A stretch of DNA of 64,000 nucleotides, from the NCBI RefSeq assembly GCF_040151475.1, contig NZ_JBDKWG010000122.1, positions 87,602 to 151,601 of the forward strand, read 5' to 3'. This DNA comes from CAXBNB01 sp040151475 (GTDB lineage: Bacteria; Bacteroidota; Bacteroidia; Cytophagales; Cyclobacteriaceae). The position numbers and the translations under genes are program-made. The first letter of the stretch is position 1; every line of letters begins with the position of its first letter. The notes below the pieces were generated by a model. It was not told the DNA's origin, searched no databases, and saw nothing but the letters and a program-made list of their open reading frames with translations. This document shows positions 43,990 to 52,847 of the stretch, one piece after another.

Positions 43990-45234
43990 ATGAAACGTTT
44001 CTTTCCAATATTACTATCATGGTGTTTTCTAGTGTGCTTAGATACGAATTGCTTTTCACAAACTTCTCCCCAAACTTTTTCCAATCGGATAGAACAGTAC
44101 AAAAAAGCGACTGACTATTACAATCTTGGCTTGCGCTTTCAACAAAAAAGAGAATTCGAAAAATCTATCAAATACTACGACAGTGCCATCAGTCTGAATG
44201 TGAGAAATGTCGATTACTACCTCGCGAGGGCAGAGTCGAGGGAGTCGTCCGGAAATCCTGTTGCGGCTTTGGCTGATTATGAAACAGTTATCCTGATTGA
44301 TCCAGAATACCCCAGTTCTTATTTCAAAAGAGGATTGATCTATCACCAACAAAAAAATTATAAAGCGGCAATCGCTGACTTTACACTTCTATTGGAGGGA
44401 GAACAGTTCAAAGTAACCAAAGGAATCATTTTCAAAGGAGTGCAACAGAATGAAGGTGGTCTGGCCACCTTTTCGGGTATCACTACCATGAATCAAATGA
44501 AAAGTGATGTATTCAATGCCAGGGCTCTTTCCTACGTCCAATTGAATGAAACAGACAAAGCACTGCTAGACTTTGAAAATGCGATTAAAGAAAACAGTAA
44601 CGACCCCAATTATTTCGTCAACCGGGGTTTGCTTAAGTTATCTTTGCAAGATACCGTCATAGCAAAAGCAGATTTTATTTCGGCACTTGAGATAAAACCA
44701 GGATTCAAGCCCGCCATTTATAACCTATCCAAAATTTCAACTGAAAAAGAACGAGATGGACTCAAAAAGGAGCTCTATGCCGACAATGAATCTTCTGTAA
44801 TTTTTTCACAAATGGCTTACGAAAAATTTCTATCCGGTGAGTACAAAAAGGCTTTACTGTACTATGATTCGGCTTTGTTTTGGATGCCAAAAAATGCGGA
44901 TGACCTGATGAACCGAGGCATTGTAAAATTAAAGCTCAAACAGACGAAATCTGCTATAAGAGATTTTGACAAATCCATTGCCCTGGATAAGTCTTTGATC
45001 AGAAATTACTTTTTGATAGGCAATGCTTACCAGACACTCAAAGCTTATGAAGAAGGAATCAAATACTACGAATTTTACCTTGCGACAGCCGGGGCAGATG
45101 CTCAGGTGCATTACAACAAAGGTATTGCAGAATTGCAGCTAGGAAATAAAGACCAGGCATGCAAGGATCTGACTTTAGCACTGAATATGGGAGAAAAAAA
45201 GGCAGCAAAACCAAAAGAAGAAGCTTGTAAATAG
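43990..45234 (+). CDS. Exported TPR-repeat protein
   Basis: A 414-residue exported protein. The ATG at 43990 gives a signal peptide (KRFFPILLSWCFLVCL, cut near CFS/Q); an earlier start would lie inside repeat copy B. The body is a run of tetratricopeptide helices: KATDYYNLGLRFQQKREFEK, YYLARAESRESSGNPVAALADYE, SSYFKRGLIYHQQKNYKAA, then further units to GADAQVHYNKGIAELQ. Such proteins scaffold complexes in the periplasm or outer membrane. No enzymatic domain. Partner unknown. Confidence 0.85.
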   Translation: MKRFFPILLSWCFLVCLDTNCFSQTSPQTFSNRIEQYKKATDYYNLGLRFQQKREFEKSIKYYDSAISLNVRNVDYYLARAESRESSGNPVAALADYETVILIDPEYPSSYFKRGLIYHQQKNYKAAIADFTLLLEGEQFKVTKGIIFKGVQQNEGGLATFSGITTMNQMKSDVFNARALSYVQLNETDKALLDFENAIKENSNDPNYFVNRGLLKLSLQDTVIAKADFISALEIKPGFKPAIYNLSKISTEKERDGLKKELYADNESSVIFSQMAYEKFLSGEYKKALLYYDSALFWMPKNADDLMNRGIVKLKLKQTKSAIRDFDKSIALDKSLIRNYFLIGNAYQTLKAYEEGIKYYEFYLATAGADAQVHYNKGIAELQLGNKDQACKDLTLALNMGEKKAAKPKEEACK

Positions 45235-45269
45235 TCAAAATCAAATTTCCGGTTTCTATTTAAAACTTA

Positions 45270-45289
45270 TTATCGTTATTTTGCAATAA
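45270..45289. promoter_or_regulatory. Degenerate dyad resembling the 22215-22244 palindrome
   Basis: TTATCGTTATTTTGCAATAA agrees with the core of the big palindrome (TAATCGTAATATTACGATTA) at 14 of 20 positions by eye. It overlaps a promoter-like stretch 12-31 bases before the arsI-like ATG. It is AT-rich, so chance is a real possibility. Confidence 0.3.
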
Positions 45290-45300
45290 ATAAAAATGAT

Positions 45301-45822
45301 ATGGAAAACTCAACTTCGAACTTCCCAAGAATGCATGTTTCCTTATATGTAACGAACCTTGCCGCCACAGTAAATTTCTACAACACTTTTTTTGGTGTTT
45401 CTGCCAACAAGATTAAGACAGGTTATGCAAAATACATTTTAAACAAGCCATCACTCATCATTTCTTTCATCGAAAATCCTGAGCGGGTACAATCCAACTT
45501 CGGTCATTTGGGTTTTCAGGTAGAAACCAGAGAAGAGATGGGGCAAAAACTCGAAATAGCCAGAGAAAAAAATATAGTTTCCAAAGAAGAAATGGGTACG
45601 TCCTGTTGCTATGCTATCCAAGACAAGTTCTGGGTAAACGATCCTGATGGCATCCAATGGGAAGTCTATTATTTCCATGAAGATGTGGAATTCAATGACC
45701 CTCATTATGAGAGTACAGAAGCCACAGCTTGTTGTGCTCCTCCAGCGAAAGAAGAAGTCAAACCAGCCAAATCATTGATCATTGAAGATGATATGTGCGT
45801 GCCCGGAACCAAATGTTGCTAG
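45301..45822 (+). CDS. ArsI/CadI-family C-As lyase candidate (VOC dioxygenase)
   Basis: A 173-residue vicinal-oxygen-chelate protein. Known ArsI enzymes are Fe(II) dioxygenases that cleave the C-As bond of methylarsenite and aromatic arsenicals. Seen: His12 (MHVSLYV), His69 (FGHLGFQV) and Glu121 (WEVYYF) in the metal-ligand positions, and the vicinal Cys102-Cys103 (GTSCCYA). The spacing agrees closely with the His5, His62, Glu115 and Cys96-Cys97 set described for Thermomonospora ArsI. The C-terminal tail has three more Cys groups (ACC, MCVPGTKCC). It stands alone, 6 kb from the ArsM/ArsS genes. Activity is inference from residues. Confidence 0.82.
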   Translation: MENSTSNFPRMHVSLYVTNLAATVNFYNTFFGVSANKIKTGYAKYILNKPSLIISFIENPERVQSNFGHLGFQVETREEMGQKLEIAREKNIVSKEEMGTSCCYAIQDKFWVNDPDGIQWEVYYFHEDVEFNDPHYESTEATACCAPPAKEEVKPAKSLIIEDDMCVPGTKCC

Positions 45823-46016
45823 TGGTCTTATAGATTTGCAATATAATAGTGTCAACTAGTCTAGCTCTTTCGATAAAATTAATTGATTTGAATTTTGATT
45901 AATTTTATGTCTTTATTACTACGTTAGCTATGCTCTTGATACTATTTTTATAGTTTTGCTACCAAAATTATTATTGATAGTTAGGTACTACACTGACAGA
46001 TACAAATCGAAAAAAC

Positions 46017-46835
46017 ATGTCAATCCATCAAAGCAATATAAAAAGGGTCACGACACACCAACTTCAGGAAATGAAGAACCGTGGTGAAAAAATATCAATG
46101 CTTACGGCCTATGATTATTCCATGGCCAGAATCCTGGACGGTGCGGGCATAGATGTGCTGCTGGTAGGAGATTCCGCTTCCAATGTAATGGCCGGAAATG
46201 AAACAACCCTTCCAATTACGCTTGACCAGATGATTTACCATGCCACTTCGGTAGTCAGAGCTATCAACAGAGCATTTGTAGTAGTAGATGTTCCTTTTGG
46301 AAGTTATCAGGGTAGCTCCTCTGAAGCACTTAAGTCAGCCATCCGGATCATGAAAGAATCAGGAGCGCATGGTGTAAAAATGGAAGGTGGAGCTGAAATC
46401 AGAAAAAGTATTTTGCGGGTATTAAGTGCAGGAGTACCAGTGATGGGTCATCTGGGATTAACGCCACAGTCTATTTATAAGTTTGGTACCTATACAGTGA
46501 GGGCAAAAGAAGAGGAAGAAGCTGAAAAATTAATAGAAGATGCCAAATGTCTGGAAGAATGTGGTTGTTTTGGCATTGTGCTGGAAAAAATTCCCAGAGA
46601 ATTAGCAAAGAAGGTATCCAAAGAAGTCAGTATTCCGACCATTGGAATTGGAGCCGGACCGGATGTGGATGGGCAGGTTTTGGTAGTACACGACATGCTC
46701 GGCATCACTCAGGAGTTTAAGCCTAGGTTTTTAAGGCAGTATGCAGATTTAAGTGGGATCATCAACGGTGCAGTAACAGAATATATCAAAGACATTAAAT
46801 CAGGAGATTTCCCAAGTGATAAGGAAAGTTATTAA
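46017..46835 (+). CDS. panB: 3-methyl-2-oxobutanoate hydroxymethyltransferase
   Basis: Transfers a hydroxymethyl group from methylene-tetrahydrofolate to alpha-ketoisovalerate, giving ketopantoate, the first step of pantothenate/CoA synthesis. The 272 residues match. Seen: MLTAYDYSMARILDGAGIDV, LLVGDSASNVMAGNETTLP, DVPFGSYQ with a metal-binding Asp, VKMEGG with the conserved Glu, VMGHLGLTPQS and TIGIGAGPDVDGQVLVVHD. Monocistronic. No panC or panD nearby. Confidence 0.96.
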   Translation: MSIHQSNIKRVTTHQLQEMKNRGEKISMLTAYDYSMARILDGAGIDVLLVGDSASNVMAGNETTLPITLDQMIYHATSVVRAINRAFVVVDVPFGSYQGSSSEALKSAIRIMKESGAHGVKMEGGAEIRKSILRVLSAGVPVMGHLGLTPQSIYKFGTYTVRAKEEEEAEKLIEDAKCLEECGCFGIVLEKIPRELAKKVSKEVSIPTIGIGAGPDVDGQVLVVHDMLGITQEFKPRFLRQYADLSGIINGAVTEYIKDIKSGDFPSDKESY

Positions 46836-47022
46836 TCTTATTCGATAACACCTCTTTTATTCTCATCCAGTGAAATCTAATTCACAAACATTTGTTAAAT
46901 TCGCACCTTGGAAAGGCAAAGGCTATATTTTTCCCAAATTTTAGCCCTCTTTTTTTAGTCAAAAACAGTAATACAAAATAAAATTTTAGTGGTATAGTAC
47001 CCACTTCTTGAGGAAGAAAATC

Positions 47023-49251
47023 ATGACACAAACATCAAAAATTATTTACACCATAACCGATGAAGCTCCGGCATTGGCAACCCAATCGTTACTTCCTATA
47101 GTTCAGGCATTTACCGGCCCATCCGGTATTGAGATAGAGACCAGAGACATTTCTCTGGCAGGGAGGATCATTGCTAATTTTCCTGATGTATTGACGGATG
47201 ACCAGAAGATTTCAGATGATTTGACAGAACTGGGAGAATTGGCTAAAAACCCGGACGCTAATATTGTTAAACTTCCCAACGTAAGTGCATCTATTCCTCA
47301 ACTTCAAACCGCCATTAAAGAACTTCAGGCTAAAGGATACAAACTTCCTGATTATCCGGAAGAACCTAAAGACGATGAGGAGAAGCAAATAAAGTTACGT
47401 TATGCCAAATTGCTCGGAAGTGCTGTAAATCCGGTATTGAGAGAAGGCAACTCAGACAGAAGAGCACCACGTGCTGTCAAAAATTATGCAAAAAACCACC
47501 CACATTCTATGGGTGCATGGACATCAAGCTCTAAAACCCATGTGGCAAGCATGACTTCCGGAGATTTTTATGGAAGTGAGAAGTCTGTGACTGTTCAAGA
47601 AGCAGGTGATGTGAAAATTGAATTGGTAGCCACTGATGGAACTACAACAGTATTAAAAGAAAAAACAACTCTGCTAGCTGGAGAAATCATAGATGCTTCA
47701 GTAATGAGTATGAGTGCTTTAAAAAGCTTCTTCGAAAAGGAAATTGATGATGCCAAAGCACAGGGGACATTGTTTTCATTGCACATGAAAGCTACTATGA
47801 TGAAGGTTTCTGACCCTATCATATTCGGCGCTGCTGTATCGGTGTATTACAAAGATGTTTTTGAAAAATACGGCGAACTATTTGCCGAACTTGGAGTAGA
47901 TGTAAATAATGGTATTGGCGATGTATATGCCAAAATCCAAACTTTGCCGGCAGATAAAAAAGCAGAAATTGAAGCAGCTATCCAAGCTGTTTATAGCACC
48001 CGGCCTGCTCTTGCGATGGTCAATTCTGATAAAGGAATTACCAACCTGCATGTGCCTAGCGATGTAATTATTGATGCCTCAATGCCCGCAATGATCCGTA
48101 CTTCCGGCCAGATGTGGAATGCAAAAGGTGAGCAACAAGATACGAAAGCAGTAATTCCGGACAGATGCTATGCAGGCGTTTATCAGGCGACTATAGATTT
48201 TTGTAAAAAGCATGGAGCTTTTGATCCTACCACTATGGGAAGTGTATCCAATGTGGGATTGATGGCGCAAAAAGCTGAAGAATATGGTTCTCATGACAAA
48301 ACATTTCAGGTAAGTGCTAGTGGTACTGTAAATGTAACTGATGGCTCAGGAAATGTTTTGATGGAGCAGCCAGTAGAGAAAGGTGATATTTTCAGAATGT
48401 GTCAGGTGAAAGATGCTCCCATTCAGGATTGGGTGAAGTTGGCAGTGAACAGGGCAAAAGCAACTGATCTTCCTACCATATTTTGGCTCGACAGTGAAAG
48501 GGCGCATGATTCTGAGCTCATCAAAAAAGTGAATGCTTACCTTCCTAACCATGACACCACTGGTTTGGATATTCGCATCATGTCTCCTGTAGAGGCTACC
48601 CAGTTTTCTATGGAAAGAATCATAGAAGGAAAAGATACCATTTCTGTTACAGGAAATGTACTTAGAGATTATTTGACTGACTTGTTTCCAATTTTGGAAG
48701 TGGGTACTAGTGCAAAAATGCTTTCCATCGTTCCGTTGATGAATGGAGGTGGTTTATTTGAAACAGGAGCTGGCGGATCAGCTCCAAAGCACGTTCAGCA
48801 GTTTCTTGAGGAAGGCCATTTGAGGTGGGATTCTCTTGGTGAATTTTTGGCTCTTGCCGTTTCACTTGAGCACCTTTCCAATACTACCAATAATGCAAAA
48901 GCAAAAGTACTGGGCGAGACGCTTGACCTTGCGACTGACAAATTCTTGGAAAACGGTAAGTCACCTTCTAGGAAAGTAAATGAGCTGGACAACAGAGGAA
49001 GTCATTTTTACCTGGCATTGTATTGGGCACAGGCACTAGCCAGCCAAACAGAAGATGCCGAACTACAAGCAAGTTTCACAGCCATAGCTGAGGAGCTGGC
49101 TGCCAATGAAACGAAGATCGTAACGGAATTGAATGCCGCTCAGGGAAATCCAGTTGACATTGGAGGGTATTACCAGCCAAATGCTGACCTTGCCGCCAAA
49201 GCAATGCGTCCAAGTACTACCTTTAATTCCATATTAGAAAAAATAGCTTAA
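47023..49251 (+). CDS. NADP-dependent isocitrate dehydrogenase, monomeric type
   Basis: Oxidises isocitrate to 2-oxoglutarate with NADP+ in the citric acid cycle. The 742 residues and the segments KIIYTITDEAPALATQSLLPI, LPNVSASIPQL, NPVLREGNSDRRAP, FWLDSERAHDSELI and GGGLFETGAGGSAPKHVQQF mark the large single-subunit family (Idh2-type), unrelated in length to the dimeric ~415-residue Icd. The ATG at 47023 is preferred over a TTG five codons earlier. Strong terminator 29 bases after the stop. Confidence 0.96.
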   Translation: MTQTSKIIYTITDEAPALATQSLLPIVQAFTGPSGIEIETRDISLAGRIIANFPDVLTDDQKISDDLTELGELAKNPDANIVKLPNVSASIPQLQTAIKELQAKGYKLPDYPEEPKDDEEKQIKLRYAKLLGSAVNPVLREGNSDRRAPRAVKNYAKNHPHSMGAWTSSSKTHVASMTSGDFYGSEKSVTVQEAGDVKIELVATDGTTTVLKEKTTLLAGEIIDASVMSMSALKSFFEKEIDDAKAQGTLFSLHMKATMMKVSDPIIFGAAVSVYYKDVFEKYGELFAELGVDVNNGIGDVYAKIQTLPADKKAEIEAAIQAVYSTRPALAMVNSDKGITNLHVPSDVIIDASMPAMIRTSGQMWNAKGEQQDTKAVIPDRCYAGVYQATIDFCKKHGAFDPTTMGSVSNVGLMAQKAEEYGSHDKTFQVSASGTVNVTDGSGNVLMEQPVEKGDIFRMCQVKDAPIQDWVKLAVNRAKATDLPTIFWLDSERAHDSELIKKVNAYLPNHDTTGLDIRIMSPVEATQFSMERIIEGKDTISVTGNVLRDYLTDLFPILEVGTSAKMLSIVPLMNGGGLFETGAGGSAPKHVQQFLEEGHLRWDSLGEFLALAVSLEHLSNTTNNAKAKVLGETLDLATDKFLENGKSPSRKVNELDNRGSHFYLALYWAQALASQTEDAELQASFTAIAEELAANETKIVTELNAAQGNPVDIGGYYQPNADLAAKAMRPSTTFNSILEKIA

Positions 49252-49280
49252 GTAAATCCTTAAGAAAAACAGATAGTTAA

Positions 49281-49309
49281 AAGTCTCTTCGAAAGAAGGG
49301 ACTTTTTTT
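49281..49309 (+). terminator. Terminator of isocitrate dehydrogenase gene
   Basis: Stem AAGTCTCTTC/GAAGGGACTT with one internal mismatch and a GAAA tetraloop, then T7. Confidence 0.88.
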
Positions 49310-49401
49310 GTGGTTTGAGTTTGACCATCTCCTTAAAATAGTTTTAGCTATCAAATGATAAGAATTATTAATAGCATATACCGTATTGACATATTCAGAT
49401 A

Positions 49402-50022
49402 CTAAAGACCATCAGATACAATAATTGCATATATAAATGGTATCCAACAAATCGACCCTATAATAATAGCCCCCCAAATACTTCTTTTACGAAATTTTAA
49501 ATCTGACGAAACCTGCTTTTTCCAGAAAACTGACTCAAGAATATACATACCTAAAAGACTTATGGGTAGTGCCAATCCAGATGTGCTTTTCTCAATTTGA
49601 TTTAACGTTATAACTTGTACTGCTGAATATATCAACCCAGAAAGGGCTACCAACCAAGCTGTGTTTTTCTTATCCAATTGTGCAAAGTTGAGAGCCATTA
49701 ATATAGACCCTGCAAAAACAGAGAAAAAGGCTCCAAAAAAGAATACAAATTTTGAATGATACAGAATTGGTGCATTTGGATCATCAGTAATATTTGAGTC
49801 TCTTAATTCCTTTTTAATTGCCTCATCCACATCTTTTTGCTTTTGCTCAATTTCTGATTCAATATTCTTAATATCTTCTCCAGCCTTTTTTCTTTTCTCT
49901 AATTCCCAAATTGCAGCAAGAACAGCCTCCTCTTGAAATTTGGATTTATTATAAGCGTAGTTTTGCAACTCACTATCGGTTTTGTTAACCATTTTATTTG
50001 AGAAGTAATTTTCATTTGCCAT
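49402..50022 (-). CDS. Four-helix membrane protein with charged N-terminal half
   Basis: A 206-residue protein. Residues 1-85 are polar, helical and rich in Glu/Lys (AIWELEKRKKAGEDIKNIES), likely coiled. About four membrane helices follow: FVFFFGAFFSVFAGSILMAL, TAWLVALSGLIYSAVQVI, LALPISLLGMYIL and SIWGAIIIGSICWIPFIYAI. The segment around LYHSKFVFFFGAFFSVFAGSI recalls small Bacteroidota membrane proteins of unknown function. Ends near the convergent isocitrate dehydrogenase. Confidence 0.7.
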   Translation of the reverse strand: MANENYFSNKMVNKTDSELQNYAYNKSKFQEEAVLAAIWELEKRKKAGEDIKNIESEIEQKQKDVDEAIKKELRDSNITDDPNAPILYHSKFVFFFGAFFSVFAGSILMALNFAQLDKKNTAWLVALSGLIYSAVQVITLNQIEKSTSGLALPISLLGMYILESVFWKKQVSSDLKFRKRSIWGAIIIGSICWIPFIYAIIVSDGL

Positions 50023-50054
50023 TTATCCACCTATTTTTTTACAAATTTTTTATC

Positions 50055-50591
50055 TCAAAGCTCAATAAAATCAAACTTTTGCCCACCGAGAGTGGCTTCA
50101 TACATCAACCCTCCTTTTGCCATGGTAAATACGGCCACTCCGTTTTTGTAAGGAATGTTGACAGCCGCTCCTTCGGTCACGGCTACAGCAGTAGCACTTG
50201 GTGCAAATTCAAAATTTCCACCGACAAAGCTATCATAGGCACTTTTGGACTGAAAAAAGATTACTTCTATGTAAGCTTGACCACCAAATTGAAAACCGAT
50301 GGTTACCTGAGTCATCCTCACGCCTCCGGTAGCCTTTCCTCCTTTTTTGAACACCGTCCCTTTGCCATAAGCACCACCCACTCCAATGCCACCTTTCCCG
50401 ATAGATGGAAACACCGCATATCCATACGAATTACCGAAAAAAGAAGAAATCTTATCGTTCTTAGCTTTGATTTCTGCAATGGCCTCTTGCGCTTTTTTCA
50501 CATCCTCCTGAGTCCATTTTTTCTTTTGGGCTTGCAGGGTGAATACGGATAGAGAAAGTATAAAAAGCAGTACTTGTATTTTGATTCGCAT
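50055..50591 (-). CDS. SYLF (YSC84-like) domain lipid-binding exported protein
   Basis: A 178-residue exported protein. The ATG at 50591 gives the signal peptide MRIKIQVLLFILSLSVFTLQA/Q. The SYLF domain covers the rest: SYGYAVFPSIGKGGIGVGGA, GKGTVFKKGGKATG, VTIGFQFGGQAYIEVIFF, and closing GVAVFTMAKGGLMYEATLGG. In eukaryotes SYLF proteins bind phosphoinositides; bacterial exported forms are of unclear role. Monocistronic, with repeats upstream. Confidence 0.88.
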   Translation of the reverse strand: MRIKIQVLLFILSLSVFTLQAQKKKWTQEDVKKAQEAIAEIKAKNDKISSFFGNSYGYAVFPSIGKGGIGVGGAYGKGTVFKKGGKATGGVRMTQVTIGFQFGGQAYIEVIFFQSKSAYDSFVGGNFEFAPSATAVAVTEGAAVNIPYKNGVAVFTMAKGGLMYEATLGGQKFDFIEL

Positions 50592-50787
50592 ATCTTTTGG
50601 TTGTTTGGACAGTAACAATATTAAAAACAATTACGCCGGGTTACAACTATTGTTGTTGAAACAAAGCAGTAATGGTAGGGTGAGTCGGATTTACGGTTTT
50701 ACAGAGGTCTTGCTTTGCCACATTTGTCCTTCAACGCCAATGTTTGCCACGTCGGCCGACTGGCAGGTGTCCACAAATATTCTTAAA

Positions 50788-50818
50788 AGATCCCTCCAAA
50801 GTCGGGATGACAAGGTGG
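50788..50818. repeat. GTCATCCCGAC-type repeat (copy 1, half)
   Basis: AGATCCCTCCAAAGTCGGGA followed by TGACAAGGTGG. The reverse complement matches 53914-53944 with few differences. Confidence 0.65.
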
Positions 50819-50870
50819 CTATTGAACTTAGTCTTACTGTTATTTGTTCAGGGGCTTTCCTTTCAACTCC

Positions 50871-50894
50871 AATGTTTGTGTCTCCACAAACATT
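50871..50894. repeat. Perfect hairpin in the spacer upstream of DUF4924
   Basis: AATGTTTGTG / CACAAACATT with a TCTC loop, a perfect 10-bp stem. A related imperfect version (CCAATGTTTGCC … CCACAAATATT) lies 130 bases before it. The 469-base spacer 50592-51060 holds these repeats and no supported gene. Confidence 0.65.
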
Positions 50895-51000
50895 CTCAAT
50901 TATGACTCCCGTTTGTGGAAACCTGCCTACCGGATCAGACAGCCACAAAAACGGGGGCGGGTTTTATAATATGACAAAGCAGCGTTTGTCCTAATTTCGT

Positions 51001-51008
51001 TATCTTTG
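51001..51008 (+). promoter_or_regulatory. -7 promoter element for DUF4924/arsenosugar region
   Basis: TATCTTTG, an exact TAnnTTTG match, 52 bases before the DUF4924 start codon. It could serve the arsenosugar genes as well if they are read through. Confidence 0.4.
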
Positions 51009-51060
51009 AACCCCCATTGTAACTAATTTTGATCCCAAATTCATAAACCTCACAACCATC

Positions 51061-51576
51061 GTGACAATCAAAAAAGAAAACATTTCTGAATACATCATTC
51101 AACTGTATCGCAAAGAAGACCTTGTACGAGCCTTTGAGTTTGATATGGAAAAAATAGGCACTCATGTCATCAATCATTTGCCAATATCCAATATTGAAAA
51201 ACTTTCGGAGGTAAATTACTATGAAGACCTGATCCAAAAGATGCAGGATCAAGGCATAGAAAAAGAAGGACATTTGGAAGAGGCAAAGCAACTGGTCAAT
51301 GCTTTGGAAATCCTGAGTACCGACCTGCTCAGGAGCGACAACCAATACACTGAAATTTACGAAGATGCAAAACCAGCTATCGATGAAAATATAGAGTTGT
51401 CCAGAGGAGTCATTACAAGTAACATTCAAATCTGTTTGAATGGAATATATGGTTTCCTCCTTTTAAGATTGAATGGCAGAAAAATGGAAGAAAATGATCA
51501 AAACAAAATCGAAAAATTTGGGAACGTCCTGTCTTATTTAAGCATGAAATATCAGGAACGTTTCGAATCCAATTGA
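51061..51576 (+). CDS. DUF4924 family protein
   Basis: A 171-residue soluble helical protein conserved in Bacteroidota. It starts with GTG (the first in-frame start; MTIKKENISEYIIQLYRKED). Helical segments include VNYYEDLIQKMQDQGIEKEG, HLEEAKQLVNALEILST and GFLLLRLNGRKM. The family name is from memory. Function unknown. It precedes the arsenosugar genes by 99 bases, so it may share their promoter without sharing their job. Confidence 0.78.
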   Translation: MTIKKENISEYIIQLYRKEDLVRAFEFDMEKIGTHVINHLPISNIEKLSEVNYYEDLIQKMQDQGIEKEGHLEEAKQLVNALEILSTDLLRSDNQYTEIYEDAKPAIDENIELSRGVITSNIQICLNGIYGFLLLRLNGRKMEENDQNKIEKFGNVLSYLSMKYQERFESN

Positions 51577-51675
51577 AGATTGTTAAGACAAACGACAATT
51601 CTGTGATGTTTTCAATTCGAAATGAATTATTATCACTTTAATTTAGTTACTTATACAGAATGATTTGAAACTGAA

Positions 51676-52371
51676 TTGAATCCCCGACCGAACGATATCG
51701 CCATCCTTTTTTTCTCTCGCTCCGAAAGCGAAGAAATCCAGCATAAAAAATTTACAAATAAAAGGAAAACGAATCTGTCGATTGCAGCGGCGCTCATCTC
51801 TTCTACTGAAGCTGTTTTACACACTTCCAATTTTTCATATTTCACGATAGACTCTGCCCAACAAACAGGGTTGAATTTTGGAGAACGGTTCTCGAATGCC
51901 CTCCAGCTAGTGTTCGAAAAAGGATACAGTAAAATCATAGCCATTGGCAATGATTGTCCTATGCTTACCCAAAAAGACCTGACAAAAGCGGCTACAATCC
52001 TCGACAGCCAACGCAATGTACTCGGGCCTGCTACAGATGGAGGCATTTACCTGCTTGGCATTCAAAAAGAGCATTTCAATGCTGATCAGTTTAAAGAACT
52101 CAGGTGGCAGTCTGCTCATTTGTTTTCAGATCTTGAGCAATATTTCAGCAATCAAAAAACCTCTGCGGATCAATTGTCAAGAAAGGCTGACATTGACAAT
52201 GAAACTGACCTAAAGGCATTGTTCCGACTACAACCAAATGCCAAGTCTGTTCAACTGTTGAAAGAGCTGTTCTTTGGAAAAAGCTACAAAAAGAAGAGCC
52301 AATACATCGACCCACATTTTATCTCGCAATTTCACCAGTCCCTTGGGCTGAGAGGACCTCCAAAAATTTAG
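51676..52371 (+). CDS. Glycosyltransferase, DUF2064, arsenosugar-linked (TIGR04282-like)
   Basis: A 231-residue GT-A-fold protein of the DUF2064 family. Seen: IAIGNDCPMLTQKDL and LGPATDGGIYLLGI, the two motifs of the family, in which the DxD-like acidic pair binds metal-nucleotide-sugar. NCBI-style naming links one branch to arsenosugar synthesis when next to ArsM and ArsS, as here. The first in-frame start is a TTG at 51676; an ATG does not occur until 51961, which would lose the N-terminal fold, so I take TTG. First gene of the cluster, 107 bases ahead of the next. It may glycosylate the arsenoribose product; that is inference. Confidence 0.85.
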   Translation: MNPRPNDIAILFFSRSESEEIQHKKFTNKRKTNLSIAAALISSTEAVLHTSNFSYFTIDSAQQTGLNFGERFSNALQLVFEKGYSKIIAIGNDCPMLTQKDLTKAATILDSQRNVLGPATDGGIYLLGIQKEHFNADQFKELRWQSAHLFSDLEQYFSNQKTSADQLSRKADIDNETDLKALFRLQPNAKSVQLLKELFFGKSYKKKSQYIDPHFISQFHQSLGLRGPPKI

Positions 52372-52380
52372 TCTTTGCTT

Positions 52381-52406
52381 GCTTTCTAGGTCACCACCCA
52401 GAAAGC
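52381..52406. terminator. Hairpin within the arsenosugar cluster
   Basis: GCTTTCT / AGAAAGC with inner GG/CC across a 6-base loop, followed by TTATCCATTTTATTTA. It may be an attenuator between the glycosyltransferase and the AhpD-like gene. Confidence 0.4.
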
Positions 52407-52478
52407 TTATCCATTTTATTTACTTAAAAATTAATTTCAACTGGTATTCATGTGCTTGAATACCTCATTTATATTGTT

Positions 52479-52814
52479 ATGAGTAAAAGTTATTACGACC
52501 CGGCCGATCTGAAAAAATTCGGAGACATCTCAAAATTTCAACCTGAACTAGGAAAAAAATTCTTTGACTATTACGGTGAAGTTTTTAAAGAAGGCGCACT
52601 GACACAACGAGAAAAAGCATTGATCGCTTTGGCTGTGTCGCATGCCGTACAATGTCCGTATTGCATAGACGCCTACACCAGCACTTCATTGGAGAAAGGT
52701 GCTGACGAGGAGCAAATGATGGAAGCCATACATGTAGCGGCAGCCATCAAAAGCGGGGCTCTTCTGGTGCACGGTGTGCAAATGATGAACAAAGTAGATG
52801 AGTTGACCATGTGA
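52479..52814 (+). CDS. AhpD-like (carboxymuconolactone decarboxylase family) arsenosugar-cluster protein
   Basis: A 111-residue helical protein of the CMD/AhpD fold. The ATG at 52479 is preferred (MSKSYYDPADLKKFGDIS). Seen: the redox motif CPYC at Cys59 and Cys62, following EKALIALAVSHAVQ; the proton-relay His of true AhpD after the second Cys is replaced (CIDAYT). This matches the 'arsenosugar biosynthesis-associated peroxidase-like' group. Predicted to be a disulphide/thiol partner that could reduce pentavalent arsenicals or protect ArsS. Activity untested; 33 bases separate it from arsS. Confidence 0.85.
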   Translation: MSKSYYDPADLKKFGDISKFQPELGKKFFDYYGEVFKEGALTQREKALIALAVSHAVQCPYCIDAYTSTSLEKGADEEQMMEAIHVAAAIKSGALLVHGVQMMNKVDELTM

Positions 52815-52847
52815 TCCATGGGTTGTTTCAAAAAGAAAATGTAACAA

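Noticed and set aside
50539..50994. 151-codon frame over the SYLF-DUF4924 spacer
   Set aside because: It runs through hairpins and the GTCATCCCGAC-type repeat and begins inside the SYLF gene on the other strand.
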